NCBI GenBank assembly: GCA_964463985.1
Contig: CAYXEK010000008.1
Location: 1-64,000, forward strand
Source of the DNA: JAXGPF01 sp964463985
GTDB lineage: Bacteria > Verrucomicrobiota > Kiritimatiellia > JAAZAB01
Direction: 5' to 3'
Length of the DNA: 64,000 bases
A program made the translations under genes and the position numbers. Of this stretch, positions 45,613-53,832 are shown piece by piece. The notes beneath the pieces were generated by a model. The model had not been told where the DNA came from, ran no database searches, and saw only the letters and a program-made list of their open reading frames with translations. The first letter of the stretch is position 1. Each line of letters starts with the position of its first letter.

Positions 45613-46575
45613 ATGCGTATATTATCGGGGATTCAGCCTTCCGGACGCCTGCATCTAGGCAATTATTTCGGTATGATGCGCCCGGCGTTGGAACTACAGC
45701 GGCAGGGGCAGGCTTTTTTATTCATTGCCAATTATCATGCCATGACCACGGTGGATGACGCCGCCGTTTTGCGGCGCGCCACCGCGGATGTCGCGCTGGA
45801 TTTTCTGGCGTGCGGGCTTGATCCAGAGCGCACCGTGTTTTACCGCCAGAGCGATGTTCCGGAAGTGCACGAATTGGCATGGCTTCTGTCCACGGTTACA
45901 CCCATGGGCTTGCTGGAGCGTTGCCATGCCTACAAGGATAAACTTGCCCGCGGGCATGCGGCTTCCCACGCGCTTTTCGCATATCCCGTATTGATGGCTG
46001 CCGACATTCTGGCAGTGCAGGCCGACGTGGTGCCGGTGGGGCAGGATCAGAAGCAGCACCTGGAAGTTACCCGCGACCTGGCCGTAAAATTTAACCAGAA
46101 ATTCGGCGAGGTATTTAAAGTGCCGGAACCGCTGATCGCCGGCAGCGTGGCCGTGGTGCCCGGCGTGGACGGGCAGAAGATGTCGAAATCGTACAATAAC
46201 GCCATTGACATATTTGGCGAACAGAAAGCCACGCGCCAGGCGGTCATGCGCATCGTTACCGACAGCAAAACCCTGGACGATCCCAAGGACCCGGAACATT
46301 GCAATGTTTTCGCCCTTTACCGCCTGTTCGCCGATGCGGAGCAGACCGCCGCGATGGCTGCGCGTTACCGGGCCGGCGGGATGGGTTACGGCGAAGCGAA
46401 AAAGGCTCTGTTTGAAATGCTCTGGAAATATTTCGAGCCCTTCCGCCGGCGCCGCGCGGAATTGGCGGCCGCCCCGGCGCGCGTCGAGGAAATCTTGCGG
46501 GATGGCGCCGCCCGCGCGCGCGCCGCTATCGCACCCACCTTGCGGGACGCGCGCCGCGCCGCTGGCGCGGCTTAA
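45613..46575 (+). CDS. trpS: Tryptophanyl-tRNA synthetase
   Basis: 320 aa, class Ic synthetase. The HIGH-type signature is 'PSGRLHLGN' (residues 9-17) and the KMSKS loop is exactly KMSKS at residues 189-193 ('GQKMSKSYNN'). 'PVLMAADILAVQADVVPVGQDQ' carries the tryptophan- and dimer-contacting motifs. It charges tRNA-Trp with tryptophan in the cytoplasm. It lies 9 nt after ssb and 6 nt before scpA, so the four genes ssb-trpS-scpA-scpB are probably one transcription unit. Length is normal for the bacterial enzyme. Confidence 0.96.
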   Translation: MRILSGIQPSGRLHLGNYFGMMRPALELQRQGQAFLFIANYHAMTTVDDAAVLRRATADVALDFLACGLDPERTVFYRQSDVPEVHELAWLLSTVTPMGLLERCHAYKDKLARGHAASHALFAYPVLMAADILAVQADVVPVGQDQKQHLEVTRDLAVKFNQKFGEVFKVPEPLIAGSVAVVPGVDGQKMSKSYNNAIDIFGEQKATRQAVMRIVTDSKTLDDPKDPEHCNVFALYRLFADAEQTAAMAARYRAGGMGYGEAKKALFEMLWKYFEPFRRRRAELAAAPARVEEILRDGAARARAAIAPTLRDARRAAGAA

Positions 46576-46581
46576 TTGGCC

Positions 46582-47322
46582 ATGGATACCACCGTCCAGG
46601 ATGAATACAAGGTCCGACTGGAAATTTTTGAAGGACCGCTCGATCTCCTGCTGTATCTGATCAAAAAAGACGAGGTGGATATTTATAACATCCCCATCGA
46701 ACTGATTACGCGGCAATACATGGAATATATGCAGTTGATGCGCATGCTTGATTTGAACATTGCCGGCGAATTCCTGGTCATGGCCGCGACGCTCATGATG
46801 ATCAAAAGCCGCATGCTCCTGCCGGTGGAGGACCGCCCGGAACTTGAGGCGGAGGAAGACGATCCGCGCTGGGAACTGGTGCGGCAACTGGTGGAATACA
46901 AGAAATTCAAGGATGCCGCCGGCGCGCTGCAGACTATGGAGCTGCGGCGGGAAAACATTTTCGAATGCGGCGCGGAAGACTTGCCGCTGGAACCGGAACC
47001 GGGCGCAGCGCTGGGCGATATCACGATTTTTGATTTGATCGCCGCTTTTAACGAAGCGTTGAAACGCGTGCCGGTAGCCGCGGAAATCGGCGAGATTTAT
47101 GCCGAACGACACACCGTCGCCGACAAAATCGAATTGATTGTGCAAACCCTGCGTGCCGCCGATAGCGTGGGATTCGAAGAATTGTTCACGCAGGCCGCCA
47201 CCCGGCATGAAATTGTCTGCACTTTCCTGGCGGTGCTGGAATTGATTCGCCTGCGCCAGATCAAGGCGCGCCAGAATGGGGTTTTCGGGGCTATTGTTTT
47301 GGAAAGGGCCATTCCCGCATGA
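46582..47322 (+). CDS. scpA: Segregation and condensation protein A
   Basis: 246 aa from ATG 46582 (an in-frame TTG at 46576 overlaps the spacer only). Typical kleisin features: the N-terminal 'YKVRLEIFEGPLDLLLYLIKKDEVDIYNIPI' region, 'FLVMAATLMMIKSRMLLP', and a C-terminal winged-helix segment 'VCTFLAVLELIRLRQIKARQ'. ScpA bridges the SMC heads and recruits ScpB in the bacterial condensin complex. Its stop overlaps the scpB start by ATGA, a sign of translational coupling. Confidence 0.95.
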   Translation: MDTTVQDEYKVRLEIFEGPLDLLLYLIKKDEVDIYNIPIELITRQYMEYMQLMRMLDLNIAGEFLVMAATLMMIKSRMLLPVEDRPELEAEEDDPRWELVRQLVEYKKFKDAAGALQTMELRRENIFECGAEDLPLEPEPGAALGDITIFDLIAAFNEALKRVPVAAEIGEIYAERHTVADKIELIVQTLRAADSVGFEELFTQAATRHEIVCTFLAVLELIRLRQIKARQNGVFGAIVLERAIPA

Positions 47323-48194
47323 CCGAAGAGCAAGAGGCAAAGATCGCGGCAACCGCGGCGCCAGCGGACGCGGCCGCCGGCCCGGCAGAAACGCCGGAAC
47401 TGGAACTGAAACGCATTGTCGGCGCCATGCTGTTCGCCGCCAAGAAACCGTTGACACTGGCGGAAATACGCCGCGTGCTGCAGCAGGTTGCCGAACAATT
47501 TCCGGAAGACGGGCGCCAGCCGGCGCGCGACGCTGCAATCAGGAAAGCTGTCGCGTCCCTGCAGGAAACATTGGAAGGCAGCGGGCTGGGCGTCACGCTG
47601 GGAATTGCGCCGGGCCCCGGCCTGGACGGCGGCGGTTACCGCCTTCAGACCGATCCCGCATGCGGGCCCTGGCTGCGGTGCCTGCTGGATCTGGGCAAGC
47701 CTACGCGGCTTTCCCGCCCGGCGCTGGAAACCCTGGCGATTATCGCTTACCGACAGCCCGTGAGCCGGGCGGAAATCGAAGGCGTCCGCGGCGTTGGCGT
47801 GGACGCCATGTTGCGCACCCTGCTGGAAATGCAATTGATTAAAATCTCCGGCCGCAGCGAACTGCCGGGAAGGCCTTTGTTATACGGCACCACCCAGTTG
47901 TTCCTTGAGCATTTCGGACTTAAAAATGTGCGGGATTTGCCCGGCATTGAGCAATTATGCCGGCGCGAGGCTGAACGCGCGCAGGCTGCCGCCGCGCCCT
48001 CGCCGGAATCGGAGACGGGCGGGAAGCCGGACGATGATGCGCCGGAGGTTGGTACAGTCAATCTGGATGCCCTGCCTCCAGACAGGGAAGCGGAAGACGC
48101 GCCGGAGGAAAAGCCAACCCCGGCGGCAGCTCCGGGCGCTGCCCAAGGGCCGGAAGACGAAGAAGAGGAAGACGATGGCGGTGAAGAAAAATAA
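47319..48194 (+). CDS. scpB: Segregation and condensation protein B
   Basis: 291 aa. Starts inside the scpA stop codon (ATGA). The core (about 25-215) is the twin winged-helix ScpB fold: 'IVGAMLFAAKKPLTLAEIRRVL', 'RLSRPALETLAIIAYRQPVSRAEIEGVRGVGVD' region, 'LIKISGRSELPGRPLLYGTT'. The last roughly 75 residues are a low-complexity acidic tail ending in a run of Glu/Asp, longer than in many ScpB proteins. It works with ScpA and SMC in chromosome compaction. A candidate terminator lies 18 nt after the stop. Confidence 0.95.
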   Translation: MTEEQEAKIAATAAPADAAAGPAETPELELKRIVGAMLFAAKKPLTLAEIRRVLQQVAEQFPEDGRQPARDAAIRKAVASLQETLEGSGLGVTLGIAPGPGLDGGGYRLQTDPACGPWLRCLLDLGKPTRLSRPALETLAIIAYRQPVSRAEIEGVRGVGVDAMLRTLLEMQLIKISGRSELPGRPLLYGTTQLFLEHFGLKNVRDLPGIEQLCRREAERAQAAAAPSPESETGGKPDDDAPEVGTVNLDALPPDREAEDAPEEKPTPAAAPGAAQGPEDEEEEDDGGEEK

Positions 48195-48210
48195 CATTCC
48201 GTGAACCATA

Positions 48211-48254
48211 TCCAAAACTCGCGTTTTGGAAGTTTTTAGGTTTTACGCCGGAAC
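48211..48254. repeat. CCAAAACTC..GTTTTGG repeat (copy 2)
   Basis: Same family as 36191-36233, ending in ACGCCGGAAC. The hairpin in its 5' half is perfect in this copy and may be used as the scpB terminator. Confidence 0.55.
48212..48237 (+). terminator. Candidate intrinsic terminator after scpB
   Basis: CCAAAAC/GTTTTGG (48212-48218 and 48223-48229) with a TCGC loop, then AAG and TTTTT. The stem is A/T-rich but perfect. Confidence 0.55.
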
Positions 48255-48293
48255 CAATTTCATTGAACACCGAACACTGAAAACCAGTTTGCC

Positions 48294-49391
48294 ATGGATT
48301 TGAAAAAATTACGCCAGGAAATCGACCGCTTGGATGACCGGTTGGTGGAATTGTTAAGCCGGCGGGCGCGGGTGGCGCTCCGGATTGGAGAGGCCAAGCG
48401 TTCACATCGCCACGCTGCTTACGTGCCCGCCCGGGAAAAAAAGGTTCTGGAGAACGTGCGCCATCTGAATCGGGGACCTTTGCCGGATGAGGCGTTAATT
48501 GCAATTTACCGTGAAATCATGTCGGCTTCGATTGCCCTGGAGCAGCCTGTGCGGGTCGCCTATCTGGGGCCGGTGGCGACTTTTACCCATCAGGCCGCCC
48601 GCAACCGGTTCGGCGCCAGCGTGCAATATATGCCCTGCGAAACGATCGGCGACGTTTTTAATGCCGTTCAAACGCGCCAGGCGGATTACGGCGTTGCGCC
48701 GGTGGAAAATTCAATTGAAGGCGCTGTAACGCACACCCTGGATGAATTGGCGGGCAGCCCGCTGAAAATTTGCGCGGAAATATATCTGCGGATTGCCCAT
48801 CACTTGATGGCCGCCCGGCCCGAGCGCCGCCATATACGGCGGATTTACAGCAAAGACCAGGTTTTCGGCCAATGCCGCAACTGGCTGCGCAATAACATGC
48901 CCGGCGTGGAACTGGCCCCGGTGTCCAGCACGGCGCGGGCGGCGGAAATGGCCGCTCGCGAGAAAAACACGGCGGCGCTGGCAAGTTTGTTGGCGGCGGA
49001 AATGTACGGGTTGCAGTTGCTGGCCCGCAATGTGCAGGATTCCGGCGCCAACACCACGCGTTTCCTGGTGCTGGGATCCGAATTCGGCGCGCCTACCGGG
49101 AAGGATAAAACCTCGGTGTTGTTTTCCGTCAAACACCGCGCCGGCGCCCTGCACCGGGTCCTAACGGTGTTTAAAAGGTACGGCATCAATATGACTAAAA
49201 TCGAATCGCGTCCCAGCCGCCAAAAAGCCTGGGAATATCTGTTCTTCGTGGATATCGAAGGGCACGCCGCCGAACCTCAGGTGCGGCGGGCCCTGGATGA
49301 ATTGGAAAAACATTGCACGGTGTGCACTATACTGGGAGCTTATCCGCGAGCGCCGGAAGCCGATTTGATTCATGCGCCTTCTTCGCCATGA
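48294..49391 (+). CDS. pheA: Bifunctional chorismate mutase/prephenate dehydratase
   Basis: 365 aa in three parts. Residues 1-85 are an AroQ-type chorismate mutase helix bundle ('LKKLRQEIDRLDDRLVELLSRR'). About 90-265 are prephenate dehydratase ('VAYLGPVATFTHQAA', 'YGVAPVENSIEGAVTHTLD', then 'NTTRFLVLG' with the catalytic Thr-Arg-Phe near 254). About 275-350 are an ACT domain ('SVLFSVKHRAGALHRVL', 'INMTKIESRPSRQKAWEYLFF') that normally senses phenylalanine. It turns chorismate into phenylpyruvate for phenylalanine synthesis. It is separated from scpB by about 100 bp with a terminator-like repeat, so it may have its own promoter. Confidence 0.95.
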   Translation: MDLKKLRQEIDRLDDRLVELLSRRARVALRIGEAKRSHRHAAYVPAREKKVLENVRHLNRGPLPDEALIAIYREIMSASIALEQPVRVAYLGPVATFTHQAARNRFGASVQYMPCETIGDVFNAVQTRQADYGVAPVENSIEGAVTHTLDELAGSPLKICAEIYLRIAHHLMAARPERRHIRRIYSKDQVFGQCRNWLRNNMPGVELAPVSSTARAAEMAAREKNTAALASLLAAEMYGLQLLARNVQDSGANTTRFLVLGSEFGAPTGKDKTSVLFSVKHRAGALHRVLTVFKRYGINMTKIESRPSRQKAWEYLFFVDIEGHAAEPQVRRALDELEKHCTVCTILGAYPRAPEADLIHAPSSP

Positions 49392-49472
49392 CGCCATCTC
49401 CCCGCAAGACGATGTTAAAAATGCCCCCTCTGGTTCATTCTGTTCCATGCGAACCGCAGAACCGCAGATTGA

Positions 49473-49548
49473 CGAACTGCAGAATATCGAAGAAATGACA
49501 GCCATCCTTGCGATATTCGTAGTTTGGTGTCCGATATTCTGCTGTTCG
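49473..49548. repeat. Inverted repeat of CGAACTGCAGAATATCG type
   Basis: Arms 49473-49489 and 49532-49548 are reverse complements at 16 of 17 positions. The 42 bp between them contain the ATG used by the downstream open frame, so the repeat may have donated that start. Confidence 0.65.
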
Positions 49549-50559
49549 TTTCCGGCGTGTCCAAACAAGCGAAATCAGGAACTTTCACCCCGCCGCCTAT
49601 CCGCCGTCTTATGTCTGGCGGCGTCCCTGATCTGCCGTCTGGCATCGGCGGGCCCGGCAGCCGACTCCGCGACGGGCCGCGCGGATACGAACGCCGTCCC
49701 GGCTGAGGCGGTCAGCGGCAACGGGCGTTTCGATCGCTACCACGCGGAAGTGTCCGACCAGGTGAGCCGTTACATCCGCCGGTTCGATGAATACCTGGCG
49801 GGGCGCAATATCCCGGCTGAGCCGACCGGCTCCTGGATCAGGGTGATCCCCCGCGTGGAAGCGGAGGAAGGCAAGGGAGTCAAGGTGGGCGCCGCCTTTA
49901 AAAGCCGCATCGTTCTTCCGCATCTGCCCGACCGCCTGGAACTGATAGCCGACAATGTGCCCCGGGGGATTTTGCCCGGCAAGGATGTGGCACCCGATCA
50001 ATATGACAGCGTCAACGCCGGATTGCGCTGGAATCTGCTCCGCCGGGATCTGTCATGGGTGGATGTGGACGGCGGCGTGAATTTGAAGCCTTGGCCGTCT
50101 CCGTTTACGCGCCTGACCGTCAGCCATGCTTTCGTCTGGGACAATGTCTGGAGCCTGGAATTGAGCCAGCAGGGGTTTTTGTATGTCAATGACGATGGGT
50201 TCGGCGAGATGTCGCAGGTGGAATTGACCCGCGCTCTGGCGTCCGGCAGTTATGCGCGGGCCGTCGCCGCCGCCACATGGTCGGAGGAAACGGAAGGCGT
50301 GGAGTGGGAGCAGACCAGCATGTTATGGCGGAATCTCGGCCGCCAGCGCACCATAGAAACCAGTTTCAGTTTTTTCGGACACGTGGATTCGGCTTCGCTC
50401 ATGGACAATTACCGTTTGAATGCGACTTACCGCTGGAATGCCTTGCGCCCCTGGCTTTTCTTCAGCGTGACGCCGCAGGTTTCATTCCCGCGCGAACGCG
50501 ACTACCGCCTTACCCCGCTGCTGCGTTTCTGCGTGGAAATCACCTGCAGCGACGCCTGA
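49495..50559 (+). CDS. Exported beta-barrel-like protein of unknown function
   Basis: About 354 aa if the ATG at 49495 is used. The start is uncertain because it lies inside an inverted repeat, and the obvious signal sequence ('RRLSAVLCLAASLICRLASAG') begins only about 33 residues later with no start codon near it. The mature part alternates hydrophobic and polar residues with many aromatic positions ('SFTRLTVSHAFVWDNVWSLEL'-like strands, 'YRLNATYRWNALRPWLFFSV'), suggesting an outer-membrane barrel. An N-terminal part (about 75-100) is helical. Its 3' end overlaps the convergent AraC gene by 58 bp. I do not recognise a family. Confidence 0.55.
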   Translation: MTAILAIFVVWCPIFCCSFPACPNKRNQELSPRRLSAVLCLAASLICRLASAGPAADSATGRADTNAVPAEAVSGNGRFDRYHAEVSDQVSRYIRRFDEYLAGRNIPAEPTGSWIRVIPRVEAEEGKGVKVGAAFKSRIVLPHLPDRLELIADNVPRGILPGKDVAPDQYDSVNAGLRWNLLRRDLSWVDVDGGVNLKPWPSPFTRLTVSHAFVWDNVWSLELSQQGFLYVNDDGFGEMSQVELTRALASGSYARAVAAATWSEETEGVEWEQTSMLWRNLGRQRTIETSFSFFGHVDSASLMDNYRLNATYRWNALRPWLFFSVTPQVSFPRERDYRLTPLLRFCVEITCSDA

Positions 50560-51461
50560 CGGCGAGGCGGGGGCGAGGCCGGCCATTTGTTCCGCTGCCG
50601 GCGCGCCGGCCGCAGGGCTGCGGGACGGATGCCGAACCGGCTGGCAAAGATCCGGCTGAAATACAGCGGATCCTTGAAGCCGACCGCCGCCGCCGCCTGT
50701 TTGACCAGCAAGTCTCCGCCCTGCAGCAATTGCCGCGCCTGCAAAAGGCGCACTTCGTTGATGTAACGATGCAGCGGCATTTTTTCCGAGCGGCGGAAGA
50801 CGGCGTTCAGGTGGCCGGGCGAGTAATGCACTATGGCGGCCATCTTTGCCAGCGATATGTCCTCCCAGAAATACTGCCCGATGTAATGCTTGATCTGCTC
50901 GATGATCTGCTCGTGAAAATCGGCCGGCTGCATCCGGCTCAATTCGGGATTGGCAAGAATGTATTCGACGCATTCCATCAGCAGATAGTGAAACCTTGCG
51001 CGCGCAAGGATGTTCTGCGCAAAATCCGGCTCGCGGGCCGCGCGCCAGAGCTGCGGGCACATGGGAGGGGTGATGGCCAGGCGTTTTTTGGAAGTGTTGT
51101 AGGATGTCAGCGGGTCATATTCCGTCGCGTGAAACAGCAGGGCTGCCGGCAGGACGGTGGCCCAGAGCAGGCGGTAGCCGTCGTCGGCGGACAGGTAATG
51201 CTCGCCATGCACCACTCCCGGCACAAAAACCATGGCCGTGTCGCGCGGACATGCCAGCCAGCGGCCATTCACGTTCAACGCCAGGCTGCCGCGCAACAGG
51301 CATATCATTTCCAGTTGCCGGTGGGCATGCGGCGCGTAAAACAAGTCGTTGAATTGCCGGCGGAGCGCGCCGCCCGGCGGCGCCTCGTCGCCGGGCAGAC
51401 AAAAGCGGACGCCCTTGTCCGATAGCGCCGCCAGGAATTGCGTTAAGTCGTTGTTGTTCAT
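50502..51461 (-). CDS. AraC-family transcriptional regulator
   Basis: 319 aa, minus strand. The N-terminal half is a cupin-like sensor ('FYAPHAHRQLEMICLLRGSL', 'FVPGVVHGEHY'). The C-terminal region has two helix-turn-helix motifs ('EDISLAKMAAIVHYSPGHLNAVF' region and 'LVKQAAAAVGFKDPLYFSRIF' region) and 'FGIRPAALR'. A basic tail of about 35 residues follows the DNA-binding domain and overlaps the converging gene. A good promoter lies 30 bp upstream of its start. It is divergent from the DegT aminotransferase operon, which it may control in the usual AraC manner. The ligand is unknown. Confidence 0.88.
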   Translation of the reverse strand: MNNNDLTQFLAALSDKGVRFCLPGDEAPPGGALRRQFNDLFYAPHAHRQLEMICLLRGSLALNVNGRWLACPRDTAMVFVPGVVHGEHYLSADDGYRLLWATVLPAALLFHATEYDPLTSYNTSKKRLAITPPMCPQLWRAAREPDFAQNILARARFHYLLMECVEYILANPELSRMQPADFHEQIIEQIKHYIGQYFWEDISLAKMAAIVHYSPGHLNAVFRRSEKMPLHRYINEVRLLQARQLLQGGDLLVKQAAAAVGFKDPLYFSRIFASRFGIRPAALRPARRQRNKWPASPPPRRQASLQVISTQKRSSGVRR

Positions 51462-51490
51462 GCGTCGTTTTGTCCATGTGTTTTGTTCTT

Positions 51491-51519
51491 TTTATACATT
51501 CATATTTGTTTGATTGCAA
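51491..51519 (-). promoter_or_regulatory. Candidate sigma-70-type promoter for the AraC gene
   Basis: On the minus strand: TTGCAA (51514-51519), a 17-bp spacer and TATAAA (51491-51496), giving a leader of roughly 20-25 nt before the start at 51461. Confidence 0.55.
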
Positions 51520-51630
51520 CGTGTATTTAAGATTGAATGGCTGCCGGTGAAGGCGGCAGTTTACGCGCGCCGCCGCCGCCGGTCGGGCGGCGTCAAGAAA
51601 CATGCCGGGAATCAACATGAGGATTGGCCA

Positions 51631-52902
51631 ATGCCGGAAGTCAAATACATAAAATATTCAACCGATGAACTGATGGAAGTCATAGACGTGTTCAACGTCA
51701 GCCCGGATGCCCAGCGGCGCATCCGCGCCATCCTGGAAGCCGAGGCGCCGGCGCCGGACGCCGGCTGCTTTTTCCGGTACTACAATCCGCGCAGCAAGAC
51801 TGTCCAGTTCGAGGATCTGGTTAAAAAACAGGTGGGCGTGAAACACGTCCTGGCGGTCAACTCCGGCACCAGCGCCTTGATTGCCGCCATGGTGGCCGCG
51901 GAAATCGGGCCGGGGGACGAGGTGATCATCCCGGCGTATACCTTTTTTGCCAGCGCTTCGGCGGTGGTGGTGGCCAAGGCCATACCGGTGCTCACCGAGA
52001 TTGATGAAACTTTGACGCTCGATCCCGCGGCGGTCGAACGCAATATCACGCCCAGGACCAAGGCCATTCTGCCGGTGCACATGCTGGGGTTGCCCTGCAA
52101 GATGGATGAGCTTCGCGCCATTGCCAAGAAACACAAACTCCGCCTGATCGAGGATACCGCGCAGGCCTTCGGCGGGAAATACAAGGGGCGCTATCTGGGA
52201 ACGCTCGGCGACATCGGGTGCGTCAGCCTGGATGCCTACAAGGTAATCGGCACCGGCGAGGGCGGCCTGCTCATGACAGATGACGAGTGGTTATTCACGC
52301 GGGCGCAGAGCTACCATGACACTGCCGCCTGCTGGCGGCCCGACCGTTACGCGCGGGAACGCAAGCCCGGCGAACTGTTTTGCGGCGAGAATTACCGCAT
52401 GCCGGAGCTCTGTTCCGCAGTGGGAATCGCCCAGATTCGCAAGCTGGATTCTGTCAATCAGGCCACTCGTGCCGCTTGGACACAGTTGCGCGCCGAAGTC
52501 AAACTGCCGTCCTGCGCCAGGTGGGTGGAATGCAATGATGAGGAAGGCGTGTGCGGTTATACCCTCGGCATGCTGTTCGAAACTCAGGATCAGGCGGTCA
52601 AGGCCGTCAACGCCAAAATAGGTTTGGGCGGTTTGGCGGCAAAGGACACCAAGGGAGTGCGCGACTGGCATGTGTACTGGAACTGGGAGCATATCCTGGA
52701 ACGCAAGAGCGCCACGCCGGAAGGCTGTCCGTTTACCTGCCCGCATGTCAAGCAATTGCCGGCATATTCGCCGGATATGTGTCCGAAAACGAAAAATATC
52801 ATGCTGCGCCTGGCCACCCTGGGCATCAGCCCGGATTATGACCGGGCGGAAGTCTCCCAACGCGCGGCCAAATTGAGCGCGGATTTGCAGGCGTTGTTTT
52901 AA
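51631..52902 (+). CDS. DegT/DnrJ/EryC1/StrS-family PLP aminotransferase
   Basis: 423 aa from ATG 51631, with AGGA 7 nt upstream; the frame opens earlier but without a better start. Fold type I features: 'HVLAVNSGTSALIAAMVAAEIGPGDEVIIPAYTF' region, 'ILPVHMLGLPCKMD', 'LIEDTAQAFGGKYKGR' and the PLP lysine Lys204 in 'SLDAYKVIGTGEGG'. Relatives transfer an amino group to keto-sugars or cyclitols during surface-sugar or aminoglycoside-like synthesis. The C-terminal Cys-rich stretch ('CPFTCPHVKQLPAYSPDMCP') is typical of the inosose/AHBA-type branch. The next gene is a sugar isomerase 105 bp downstream. The actual keto substrate is unknown. Confidence 0.86.
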   Translation: MPEVKYIKYSTDELMEVIDVFNVSPDAQRRIRAILEAEAPAPDAGCFFRYYNPRSKTVQFEDLVKKQVGVKHVLAVNSGTSALIAAMVAAEIGPGDEVIIPAYTFFASASAVVVAKAIPVLTEIDETLTLDPAAVERNITPRTKAILPVHMLGLPCKMDELRAIAKKHKLRLIEDTAQAFGGKYKGRYLGTLGDIGCVSLDAYKVIGTGEGGLLMTDDEWLFTRAQSYHDTAACWRPDRYARERKPGELFCGENYRMPELCSAVGIAQIRKLDSVNQATRAAWTQLRAEVKLPSCARWVECNDEEGVCGYTLGMLFETQDQAVKAVNAKIGLGGLAAKDTKGVRDWHVYWNWEHILERKSATPEGCPFTCPHVKQLPAYSPDMCPKTKNIMLRLATLGISPDYDRAEVSQRAAKLSADLQALF

Positions 52903-52904
52903 TT

Positions 52905-52937
52905 CACCGCGAAAGAACACAAGGAACGCAAAAGAAA
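52905..52937 (+). repeat. Diverged CACCGCGAAAGAACAC repeat
   Basis: CACCGCGAAAGAACACAAGG and onward, immediately after a stop codon. It resembles the CACAAAGGCGC family in its CACAAGG-type units, but the match is loose. Confidence 0.4.
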
Positions 52938-53007
52938 TCAATACAACGGCGGAATGATTTTCCGGATTTTTTGACACGGGGCCGGATGAGCCGACGGAGT
53001 GCGTAAG

Positions 53008-53787
53008 ATGTTAAAAATCAATGCCTTGGTGGACTTGTTTTTCAAAGAATTGCCCCTGGATGAGCGCGTGCCGGCCATCGCCGCCTGCGGGTACAAATAC
53101 ATTGAAACCTGGAAGGGCAAAGACGCCGGCGAACTGCGGAAAATGCAGGCCGCCGGCCGTGATTGCGGCGTGGAACTGGTCAGCATTGTCATGAATTTCG
53201 CCACGGAAGACAGGGTGGCGCCGATTCGCGCGGAAAATCTTGATCGCTTCCTGGACCAGATGGATCGTTACGCGGACAATGCGCTGTCCGCGGGATGCCG
53301 CCAGGGGATTGTCACGGCCGGCCAGGCTCTCCCGGACCGCGCTCCGGCCGGCCAGCGCTCCGCCTTGGTGGCGGCCCTGCGGGCGGCGGGAGAACGCCTG
53401 GCCGGACGCGGGTTCCGGTTAAACCTGGAACCCCTTAACACGCGCGTGGATCATGCCGGATACTTCCTGGACGACCCGCGCGAGGGAATTGCCATCGTAA
53501 AGGACGTGGCTTTGCCCAATGTGCGCCTGCTGTATGATGTTTACCACATGACGATAATGACGGGCAACCAGACGGTTTTTCTGGAAAACAATATCGGATG
53601 GATTGGACATTTTCACGCCGCGGGCGTGCCGGGACGCCATGAACCGTTTGAAGGCGAAACCAATTATCCTTTCCTTCTGCGCCGGATCAATACCGCGGGG
53701 TATGACGGCTTCATGGGGCTGGAATACATGCCGGCTTTGCCCTGCCCGGAAACACTGGTGAAAACGCTGGAATATTTGAGCGTCTAG
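53008..53787 (+). CDS. Hydroxypyruvate isomerase-like TIM-barrel sugar isomerase
   Basis: 259 aa from ATG 53008, with GGAG 8 nt upstream; the alternative GTG 52999 overlaps that site. An AP-endonuclease-2/xylose-isomerase-like barrel: 'IAACGYKYIETWKGKD' at the start, the metal-binding Glu in 'LNLEPLNTRVDHAG', 'LLYDVYHMTIMTGN', 'IGHFHAAGVPGRHEP' and the second conserved Glu in 'GLEYMPALP'. The Glu-Asp/His-Glu arrangement is that of Hyi-type ketose/aldose isomerases. It probably interconverts a small hydroxy-keto acid or sugar in the cytoplasm. The exact substrate is not readable. Confidence 0.8.
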   Translation: MLKINALVDLFFKELPLDERVPAIAACGYKYIETWKGKDAGELRKMQAAGRDCGVELVSIVMNFATEDRVAPIRAENLDRFLDQMDRYADNALSAGCRQGIVTAGQALPDRAPAGQRSALVAALRAAGERLAGRGFRLNLEPLNTRVDHAGYFLDDPREGIAIVKDVALPNVRLLYDVYHMTIMTGNQTVFLENNIGWIGHFHAAGVPGRHEPFEGETNYPFLLRRINTAGYDGFMGLEYMPALPCPETLVKTLEYLSV

Positions 53788-53832
53788 CGCCAAGACACGA
53801 GGGAAGATTTGCGTGTATCAAAGAAAACGCAA

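Noticed and set aside
45718..47538. Minus-strand open frame of 606 codons
   Set aside because: It runs antisense across trpS, scpA and scpB, three certain genes. No plausible domain is present.
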